Source of the DNA: JAJYVT01 sp035534455
Lineage (GTDB): Bacteria; Actinomycetota; Acidimicrobiia; Acidimicrobiales; RAAP-2
Length of the DNA: 21,880 nt
Assembly (NCBI GenBank): GCA_035534455.1
Contig: DATLRV010000031.1
Location: forward strand, 1 to 21,880
Reading direction: 5' to 3'
Made by a program: the position numbers and the translations under genes
The notes under the pieces: generated by a model
What the model was told of the DNA's origin: nothing
The model's database searches: none
What the model saw: the letters and a program-made list of their open reading frames with translations, nothing else
Shown here: positions 7,413-13,551 of the stretch, in pieces
How positions within the stretch are numbered: position 1 is the stretch's first letter
Layout of the letters: each line of letters opens with the position of its first letter

Positions 7413-8059
7413 GGATCGTGCCGGTGCACGCGATGGTCGACCACCTGCTCTACGGCTGCCCCGACCTCGAGACGGGCATCGCCGACGTCGAGCGCCTGAC
7501 CGGCGTGCGACCCGCCTACGGCGGGCAGCACCTCGGGCTCGGGACGCACAACGCCCTCCTCTCGCTCGGCACCCGGACGTACCTCGAGGTGATCGCCCCC
7601 GACCCGGCGCAGGCGGACCTCGGGGTGACGCTGCCCTACGGCATCGCCACGCTCGGGGCGCCGTCGCTGCGGACGTGGGCGGCGGCGCCGAGTGCGATCG
7701 ACGAGGCGGTGTCGAGCGCCCGGGCGGCGGGGGTCGGCTTCGGCGACGTGTCGGCGCACAGCCGGCGGGCGCCCGACGGGTCCGACGTGCGGTGGCGGAT
7801 GGCGACGCCGCCGGTCGCCGGCGACGGCCCCGCGCTGGTCCCCTTCCTCATCGACTGGGGCACCAGCGCCCACCCGGCGAGCCGGGCGCCGGCGGGCGTG
7901 CGACTCGTCGAGCTCACGCTGCGCGCCCGCGACCCGGACCACCTCGAGGCGGTCCTCCACGCGATCGGCGTGACCGTCCCGATCGTCCGGTCGGACACGA
8001 CAGGGATCGACGCCGTCCTCGTCGGTCCCTCCGGCAGGAACGTGGTCATGCGTTCGTGA
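7409..8059 (+). CDS. Glyoxalase-like (VOC superfamily) protein
   Basis: The product starts (V/M)RIVPVHAMVDHLLYGCPDLETGIADVERLTGVRPAYGGQHLGLGTHNALLSLG, the classic opening of the glyoxalase-like VOC family of about 210-220 residues, with a late segment VELTLRARDPDHLEAVLHAIG for the second half. Some members bind a metal and act on CoA esters, hydroxy-acids or ring-cleavage substrates, but many have no known activity. The first metal-type His is in MVDHLL. The GTG at 7409 overlaps the upstream stop (GTGA) and has AGGAG at 7401-7405, unusually close. The ATG at 7433 (MVDHLL) and GTGs at 7418 and 7424 are alternative starts, and I cannot decide firmly between them. It is part of the operon by overlap. 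Confidence 0.82.
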   Translation: MRIVPVHAMVDHLLYGCPDLETGIADVERLTGVRPAYGGQHLGLGTHNALLSLGTRTYLEVIAPDPAQADLGVTLPYGIATLGAPSLRTWAAAPSAIDEAVSSARAAGVGFGDVSAHSRRAPDGSDVRWRMATPPVAGDGPALVPFLIDWGTSAHPASRAPAGVRLVELTLRARDPDHLEAVLHAIGVTVPIVRSDTTGIDAVLVGPSGRNVVMRS

Positions 8060-8103
8060 GCGCTTGAGCCACCGACATCCAAGAAGCAAGCGACGTCAAT
8101 GAA

Positions 8104-8110
8104 AAAGGAG
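8104..8110 (+). promoter_or_regulatory. Strong ribosome binding site that fixes the start of the solute-binding protein
   Basis: AAAGGAG ends six bases before the ATG at 8117 and lies downstream of an in-frame ATG at 8099. The spacing and strength favour 8117 as the real start and give a compact signal peptide. It is among the clearest Shine-Dalgarno sites in the operon, consistent with high synthesis of a binding protein. Confidence 0.7.
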
Positions 8111-8116
8111 AGCGAC

Positions 8117-10009
8117 ATGCAACGTCTACGAGGGGGCGCCCGCCGGCTCGGCTGCGGCCTCGCGGCAGTCGGGATCGCGACGATGGGGCTCGTCGCGACC
8201 GCGTCTGCGCCCAGTGGCGCCGCGGCGACACACACAGTGGTCACCTGGGCGGAGCCGCCGCAGAGCACGCCCAACTACATCCTGCCGTTCTACGGCGGCG
8301 CGGTGGACACCATCATGAACCTCTACGACTTCCAGAGTCTCATGTACCGCCCGCTGTACTACTTCGGCGGCAAGACACTCACCGAGAAGCTGAACCCGAC
8401 ACTGTCGGTCGCCCAGCCGCCCGTGTACTCGAACAACGACACGCGGCTCACGGTGAAGCTGAAGGACTACCAGTGGTCGGACGGCACGAAGCTCGACGAT
8501 GCAGACCTCATGTTCTGGTTCAACATGCTCCACGCCGAGAAGACAAACTACGGCAACTACGTTCCCGGGGGCCTGTCGATCCCGACAACGATCAAGTCGG
8601 TCACAGTGAAGACACCCACGACCGTCGTCTTCACACTGACCCGGCCGCTCAACCCGAACTGGTTCACCAACGACCAGCTCTGGGAGCCGGTCCCCATGCC
8701 GCTCGCTTGGACAAAGACGTCCACATCGGCGGCCGCGGGCTCGGGCGGCTGTGCGACAGCGCCGTTCGGGACCGCGGACGCGAAGTGCGCCGCGGTCTAC
8801 AAGTACCTGTCCGAGCAGGCGGGATTCAACCCGACAAACCCGACAGCGACCAACAACGCGCTGGGCACCTACGCGACCAACCCGCTCTGGCAGGTCGTGG
8901 ACGGTCCGCTCCACCTGACGTCGTACACCCCCACAGGCGACGTCACGATGGCGCCGAACTCCCACTACTCCGGGCCGAACAAGCCGACGTTCAAGCAGTT
9001 CGTGGAGAAGCCGTTCACGACAACCCAGGCCGAGTACAACGCGCTGGTCACCGGGCAGATCGACGTCGGCTACCTTCCAGCGAACGACGTCACCTCCCCG
9101 ACCTCGACACCGCTCAAGGGTGGGAAGAACAATCCGCGGGTCGCGGCGACATTCAGCTTGACGCCGTTGAACGGCTTCCGGATCAGCTTCATCCCGTACA
9201 ACTTCAAGTCGACCGGTGACGGCGGCCAAGCCGGGAAGATCTTCTCCCAGCTCTACTTCCGGCAGGCGATGCAGCGCTTGATCAACCAGCCGCTCTACGT
9301 GAAGAACATCGCCAAGGGCTACGCGGCCGTCGGCTACGGGCCGGTGCCGGTCATCCCGCCGAACCCCTACACGAGCAAGCTCGAGAAGAAGAACCCGTAC
9401 CCCTACAGCCCGACGGCTGCAGTGCACCTGCTGCGCTCCCACGGCTGGAAGATCGTCCCGAACGGGACGGACACGTGCGTGAAGCCGGGCAAGGGTGCCC
9501 ACGACTGCGGGAAGGGCATCAAGAAGGGCGCCAAGCTCACACTCCAGGTGATCTTCGCCGGTGGCACACCGGAGCTGAAGACCGTCATGTCGGCGGAGAA
9601 GAGCAGCTGGTCGACGGCGGGCATCAACGTGGCGCTCAGGTCCGAGTCCGTCAACTCGGTGCTCGGCAGCGCGACGCCCTGCCCCAAGGGTTGCGCCTGG
9701 CAGATGGCCAACTGGGGCAACGGCTACGTGAACACAGGGTACCCGACGGAACCGGTGCTCTTCTCGACCGGCGCCTATACGAACTTCGGCAGCTACTCGT
9801 CGCCGACCGCGGACAGGCTCATCAAGCAGACGCAGCTGAAGAACGTGAAGCTGACACGCTACGAGAACTATCTCGCCAAGCAGCTCCCCGTGATGTGGCA
9901 GCCGAACTTCCCGACCTCGCTCACCGAGATCCACAAGGGTCTGAAGGGGGTCACGCCGCAAAACCCGATCGGCTCGATCACACCGGCCAACTGGCACTGG
10001 TCGTCTTAG
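8117..10009 (+). CDS. Secreted ABC-transporter solute-binding protein, family 5 (peptide/nickel type)
   Basis: The 630-residue product has an N-terminal signal sequence (basic MQRLRGGARR, hydrophobic CGLAAVGIATMGLVATASA, likely cleavage near SGAAA) and then a large family 5 binding protein: TWAEPPQSTPNYILPF, LKDYQWSDGTKLDDADLMFWFNML, and the late ALRSESV/WQMANWGNGYV region. Family members deliver oligopeptides, nickel, opines or other amphipathic ligands to an ABC importer. An Arg-Arg pair at 9-10 leaves Tat export possible. No lipobox precedes a cysteine after the hydrophobic stretch, so a lipid anchor is not supported. The start is chosen from the AAAGGAG at 8104-8110. The gene is last in the operon, and no permease or ATPase gene follows, so its partners must be encoded elsewhere. 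Threonine is encoded by ACA 23 times, about a third of its Thr codons and far more than in neighbouring genes. Confidence 0.88.
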   Translation: MQRLRGGARRLGCGLAAVGIATMGLVATASAPSGAAATHTVVTWAEPPQSTPNYILPFYGGAVDTIMNLYDFQSLMYRPLYYFGGKTLTEKLNPTLSVAQPPVYSNNDTRLTVKLKDYQWSDGTKLDDADLMFWFNMLHAEKTNYGNYVPGGLSIPTTIKSVTVKTPTTVVFTLTRPLNPNWFTNDQLWEPVPMPLAWTKTSTSAAAGSGGCATAPFGTADAKCAAVYKYLSEQAGFNPTNPTATNNALGTYATNPLWQVVDGPLHLTSYTPTGDVTMAPNSHYSGPNKPTFKQFVEKPFTTTQAEYNALVTGQIDVGYLPANDVTSPTSTPLKGGKNNPRVAATFSLTPLNGFRISFIPYNFKSTGDGGQAGKIFSQLYFRQAMQRLINQPLYVKNIAKGYAAVGYGPVPVIPPNPYTSKLEKKNPYPYSPTAAVHLLRSHGWKIVPNGTDTCVKPGKGAHDCGKGIKKGAKLTLQVIFAGGTPELKTVMSAEKSSWSTAGINVALRSESVNSVLGSATPCPKGCAWQMANWGNGYVNTGYPTEPVLFSTGAYTNFGSYSSPTADRLIKQTQLKNVKLTRYENYLAKQLPVMWQPNFPTSLTEIHKGLKGVTPQNPIGSITPANWHWSS

Positions 10010-10046
10010 CCGGACCCGACACGTAGCCGGCAGAGTCGGTCGCCGC

Positions 10047-10095
10047 GTCGACGCGGTCACCCGAGGGCATCACGCCCGGCGGTGACCGCGTCGAC
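10047..10095. terminator. Long hairpin between convergent genes, probable bidirectional terminator
   Basis: GTCGACGCGGTCACC at 10047-10061 and its exact complement GGTGACCGCGTCGAC at 10081-10095 form a perfect 15-bp stem. The 19-base loop can itself pair GGGC (10065-10068) with GCCC (10074-10077). It lies 37 bases after the binding-protein stop and 13 bases before the stop of the convergent gene. No T run follows on either strand, so it is not a classical intrinsic terminator, but hairpins of this type commonly close genes in GC-rich actinobacteria. Confidence 0.6.
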
Positions 10096-10108
10096 CGCGC
10101 CGTGCGGC

Positions 10109-11545
10109 TCAGGGAGCGGTGTTCAAGTCCCTGACCAACTTCCTGGCCAGCGGCTCAACCTGCCGTGTGATCGCCTCGAGGCGTAGCGCCGCCGTCTGCA
10201 GGTCCTGACTCGTCGCTGCATGCTCCATCTGTCCGACGGCTGCCCGGTCTCGCCGCAGCTCGGCGATCAGGGCGTCCGCGTCACGCCGGGTCGCCGACGT
10301 CGGGAACGCGACGGACCGAAGGGTCGAGATCTGTGTGGCGAGGCTCCGGGCGAGGATCGGCGTGGCGCTCCGCACGCACTGCCATGTGCCGGGGGCGCAC
10401 GCCGCTGCCGCGCTGCGGAAACTTGTCGCGGCGGCGAAGGTGCGCGACTGCATGGCGTTGAACTCGGTGATGGCATGCTGCTTCTTCAGCGCTGTCGAGA
10501 ACACCGCCGCGTCGCCCACGAAGGTGAGGACGAGCGCCATCACGCCGACCACCATCGCCACGACCGCGACGGTCTTGGCCCCTCCCGTGAGCACGATCTC
10601 GCCTGCGGGGAGTGACGCTGCGCCGGCGGGTGGCAGGGGGTCGCCGAGCGGCCTGCTCGGGTAGTGCGTCGTGAGCAGGAGCTCGAAGGCCGAGACCCGC
10701 AACGAGTAGCGCAGCCCTGCCGCCAATGCGAGATGGAGGGCCCGGGGGCACCTGCCGGCGACCAGGGTGAGCAGCCACGCGGCGGTGGCGAAGATCCCCA
10801 AGCCGTACGTGAAGATCGAATTCACGAAGAACGCCGGGACGAGGAGGATCCCCCGGAAGAACACCGACGCCCGGTTGAACCGGTCGGGCGGACCGACGAG
10901 CGACATCGACACGGGATAGGGCGCGTCGCCCAACGTGAACGGCGGGTACCGGTCCGTGAGGAAGTAGGCGTAGGCGTAGGTCCGCGCCTGCCACTTGAGC
11001 ACGTCGCTCGTGAAGCGCCACAGGCTCTCGGGGACCCTGGCGGTGAACAACGCGGCGAACCACATGAGGATCGCGACGAAAAAGACCGCGATCTCGAGGA
11101 TCGCCAGGACGATCAGGTTCGGGATGACCAACACGGCGCGCAGGAGGGTCTTCCAGCGCGCCTGGCGCTCCGGTTCGTCCAGGTGGAGGTCGAGGACGCC
11201 GGGACCGCCGGACGACGCTGCCGGTGATGTCCGGGGTCCTGCGATCTGTTGGCCTGGTGGACCATACGGCGCACCACCGGGATAGGGCGGCAGGCCCGGG
11301 TACCCTCCACTCGCCGTGCCGGCGGCTCCGGGCGGCGGTCCGCCCGGAGGACCTGCGCCGTGCCCCGCCAACGGCTGTGGCACCGTCGCGCTCGGAGGGA
11401 CGAGCGGCTCCTGGCGCCACTCCCCACTCGGGTCACGCCACCGGCGCCAGGTCCACGACCTGCCGTCGAAGTAGGCCAGGTCCTGGGGATTCCCTGCGAT
11501 CGCGTACCAACCCTCGGACGGAGGTTGCCCGCCGACGTCCGACAT
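10109..11545 (-). CDS. DUF2510 plus DUF4389 membrane protein
   Basis: The 478-residue protein begins with a small DUF2510-type module (about 10-37, GWYAIAGNPQDLAYFDGRSWTWRRW, with its spaced tryptophans). A Pro/Gly-rich linker follows to about 110, and then a DUF4389 membrane region that contains KTLLRAVLVIPNLIVL, FLTDRYPPFTLGDAPYPV and SVFFRGILLVPAFFVNSIF. I count four to five hydrophobic helices, the last at about 318-341, followed by about 135 charged helical residues with two cysteines (AACAPGTWQC). No enzymatic motif is seen. The ATG at 11545 has GGAGGGGG about eight bases upstream on the minus strand. It is last in a run of three minus-strand genes. The function of DUF4389 proteins is not established. 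Confidence 0.82.
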   Translation of the reverse strand: MSDVGGQPPSEGWYAIAGNPQDLAYFDGRSWTWRRWRDPSGEWRQEPLVPPSATVPQPLAGHGAGPPGGPPPGAAGTASGGYPGLPPYPGGAPYGPPGQQIAGPRTSPAASSGGPGVLDLHLDEPERQARWKTLLRAVLVIPNLIVLAILEIAVFFVAILMWFAALFTARVPESLWRFTSDVLKWQARTYAYAYFLTDRYPPFTLGDAPYPVSMSLVGPPDRFNRASVFFRGILLVPAFFVNSIFTYGLGIFATAAWLLTLVAGRCPRALHLALAAGLRYSLRVSAFELLLTTHYPSRPLGDPLPPAGAASLPAGEIVLTGGAKTVAVVAMVVGVMALVLTFVGDAAVFSTALKKQHAITEFNAMQSRTFAAATSFRSAAAACAPGTWQCVRSATPILARSLATQISTLRSVAFPTSATRRDADALIAELRRDRAAVGQMEHAATSQDLQTAALRLEAITRQVEPLARKLVRDLNTAP

Positions 11546-11575
11546 GTGAGACCCCCCTCCTGCAGCCCTTCAGGG

Positions 11576-11581
11576 ACAGTA
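11576..11581 (-). promoter_or_regulatory. Possible -10 element for the DUF4389 gene
   Basis: On the minus strand TACTGT fits the TANNNT pattern and would start a transcript about 25 bases before the ATG at 11545, leaving room for its ribosome site. There is no convincing -35 box. The segment upstream on the minus strand holds a short GC stem (CGGGG/CCCCG) that could end the preceding gene. Weak evidence. Confidence 0.25.
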
Positions 11582-11644
11582 ACCGACCACCTGCACGTTC
11601 CCGCGGAAACGCCGGGGCCCGTCCCCGCTGCCGGCGGCGCCCAC

Positions 11645-12094
11645 TCAGCGGATGGGGTTCCCGTAGACGCGGACGGGACGGACGAGCACGGCGGCGCGGC
11701 GTTCCTCGGCCATCACGCGGTCGTAGGCGTCCCAGTCCTCGTGGGCGCCACCGGCCGCCCGGAAGATGGCGCGCAGCAATCGGCGCAGGGCGTCGTCCTC
11801 CACACCCGGCGCGGGGTCGTCCGGCCCGATGACCTCCGCGAGCCCGTCCACGGCGGCCCACTGCCACCCCGCGCGGGCGACCACCGTGCAGCGAGGATCC
11901 CCCCGAAGGTGCGCGAGCTTGCGCGTGCCGCCCGCAGCCACGAAGGCGACGCACGGCTCTCCGGTCGTCGGGTGTGCGACCACGCCTGCGTTCACGACCG
12001 CTGCGTGGGTGCTGCCGTCGGCGCGCAGCGTCGTGACCACGCAGAGACCGTGGTCGACGGGAATCAGGTCGGCGAACGGCGACAGGTCGGTCAT
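11645..12094 (-). CDS. PPOX-class F420/FMN-dependent split-barrel oxidoreductase
   Basis: The 149-residue protein fits the pyridoxamine-phosphate-oxidase-like split beta-barrel family in the F420-using (FDOR-B-like) branch: LCVVTTLRADGSTHAAVVNAGVV at the front, TRKLAHLRGDPRCTVVAR in the middle (the Lys-x-Leu-x-x-Leu-x-x-Asp-Pro pattern of this family), and VRPVRVYGNPIR at the end. Such enzymes bind F420, FMN or heme breakdown products and use deazaflavin for hydride transfer; the exact substrate is unknown. I chose the ATG at 12094 because GGAGG lies at 12100-12104, five bases before it. A GTG at 12106 (four residues longer) lacks a ribosome site. It lies 92 bases downstream of the BrkB gene and 99 upstream of the DUF4389 gene. 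Confidence 0.82.
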   Translation of the reverse strand: MTDLSPFADLIPVDHGLCVVTTLRADGSTHAAVVNAGVVAHPTTGEPCVAFVAAGGTRKLAHLRGDPRCTVVARAGWQWAAVDGLAEVIGPDDPAPGVEDDALRRLLRAIFRAAGGAHEDWDAYDRVMAEERRAAVLVRPVRVYGNPIR

Positions 12095-12186
12095 CGGCGC
12101 CTCCACGCAGGGGTGGCCGGTCCGGCGGCCCGGCCGCGCCGAACCCTATCCGGAGCTTGAACTTCCTGAAAGTGTCGACGCGGCGC

Positions 12187-13422
12187 TCAATGCAGGAGGG
12201 CCGCCAGCGCGTCGGCGAGGATCGACTCCTCCTGCGCCAGGTGCGACAGGTGGGATGCCATCTCCGTCGCCTCGGCGCGCATCTCTCGCTGGAGGCGCTG
12301 CCTGTCTGCAGGACGATCGCTCCGCCCGAGGTCCTGGCGATAGCGGTCGAAGGCACGAAGGTGGTCGATCAGCTCGTCCACGTCGACGTGCACGGACCGC
12401 TCCGCTGCCGAGAGCTCCCGCTCCGCGCGCTCCGTGTGTGTCGACGGCAGCTCGCCGTCGTGGACGGTGACGCTGATGACCTCGCCCGCGACCCGCTCGT
12501 GCTCGCGCGCCATCCTCACGAGCGCGCGCCGGTCCGCGTCGGTCGTCGCCCGGCTGCTCAAGCTGCGCGGCCACAGACGGTTGGCGAGGACCACGTTGAT
12601 CTCAGCTGCGTACAGGGTCAGCATCGCTCCCAAGTGCAGCCAGGCCAGCAGGCCGATCACCGAGGCCAGCGTGCCGTAGAGCTGCGACGCGTGCGCCAGT
12701 TCGTGGCGGACGTAGAAGGCCCCGAGGCTCTGCAGCGCGGTCCATCCGACCGCCCCCACCGCCGCCCCGGGGACCATCGTGCGCCAGGGAAGGTGCCGGT
12801 TGGTCAGCACCTGGAATGCGAGGAGGTACAGGACGAAGTTGAGCGCGAGAGGTGCCGCCACGCTCAGGAGCGCGACGGGAACGGCGAACACCCCGCCCGC
12901 CTGCTGGAGGCTGGCCAGTCCGGTGGAGATGAGGAAGGCGAGGCCGAGCATCCCGAGCATGGCGAGCCCGCGAAGGCGCGACCACCACAGATTCGGTCGC
13001 TCGGCGAGCGGGATGTCCCAGATGTTGTTCATGGCCCGTTCGGTCGCCCGCGTCACCCCCAGTCCGGCCCACAGCGCCACGAACGCACCGGCCCCGAGAG
13101 CCAACGAGCTTCCCTCCGTGTGGGTGCTCACGAATCCCGAGAGGGAGGGGAACGAGCGCGCGACGGTGTGGATCACCTGCGTCCTCAGACCCGGGTCGGA
13201 CCCGAAGACGAACCCGAGGATCGAGGAGAACACGAGGAGGAGCGGGAAGAGCGAGAGGAAGCCGTAGTGGGCGATCAGGGCCGCCAGGCTCCCGCCTTGG
13301 TCGTTGCTCATCTTCCGGAACACGGCGACGGGGAACGCCAGCCATCGCCGGCGCTGCTGGAACCGGTCAGCCGCGTCGGCGAAGCGCCGCATGATCGCAA
13401 GGAGCCTGCCCAGGTGGGTCAT
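12187..13422 (-). CDS. YihY/BrkB-family inner membrane protein
   Basis: From ATG 13422 the protein has 411 residues. The first about 300 carry the YihY/BrkB (formerly 'ribonuclease BN') fold with six predicted membrane helices and the family landmarks DQGGSLAALIAHYGFLSLFPLLLV, NNIWDIP, and LYGTLASVIGLLAWLHLGAMLTLYAAEINVVL. The remaining about 110 residues form a charged, probably cytoplasmic helical tail rich in Arg, Glu and His. The family is widely conserved, and a transport or envelope role has been suggested but not settled. The open frame extends further upstream to 13767, but that part is arginine/glycine-rich, overlaps glycerol kinase on the other strand and is not coding-like. The ribosome site before 13422 is weak (an AGGAT about 16 bases away), so the start is moderately certain. 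Confidence 0.85.
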   Translation of the reverse strand: MTHLGRLLAIMRRFADAADRFQQRRRWLAFPVAVFRKMSNDQGGSLAALIAHYGFLSLFPLLLVFSSILGFVFGSDPGLRTQVIHTVARSFPSLSGFVSTHTEGSSLALGAGAFVALWAGLGVTRATERAMNNIWDIPLAERPNLWWSRLRGLAMLGMLGLAFLISTGLASLQQAGGVFAVPVALLSVAAPLALNFVLYLLAFQVLTNRHLPWRTMVPGAAVGAVGWTALQSLGAFYVRHELAHASQLYGTLASVIGLLAWLHLGAMLTLYAAEINVVLANRLWPRSLSSRATTDADRRALVRMAREHERVAGEVISVTVHDGELPSTHTERAERELSAAERSVHVDVDELIDHLRAFDRYRQDLGRSDRPADRQRLQREMRAEATEMASHLSHLAQEESILADALAALLH

Positions 13423-13551
13423 GCACCGATGGTCGTAGATCCTGCCTGGGCGGGCAAGCGCTCCGGAGGAGCGAGAGCGAGCACCTCGTCTTCCGAGACG
13501 GCGAGCAGGCGGTGAGGCGGCCCACGCCACCATGTCGAATCCCCAGGTAGC

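Noticed and set aside
8117..8200. Lipoprotein signal in the binding protein (Cys in RRLGCGL)
   Set aside because: The cysteine comes before the hydrophobic core rather than after it, so it cannot be a lipobox cysteine.
8126..10060. Long open frame of 644 codons on the minus strand
   Set aside because: It mirrors the solute-binding protein gene almost exactly and has Arg/Val-rich, low-complexity protein with no motif. The plus-strand product has clear family features.
12120..12165. Promoter for the split-barrel oxidoreductase (minus-strand TAGGGT with TTCAGG 16 bases upstream)
   Set aside because: Both boxes are far from consensus and the spacing is short, so I did not list it as a feature.
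12157..13515. Plus-strand open frame of 452 codons
   Set aside because: It is antisense to the BrkB gene, which has clear membrane helices and family motifs; the plus-strand product is low complexity.
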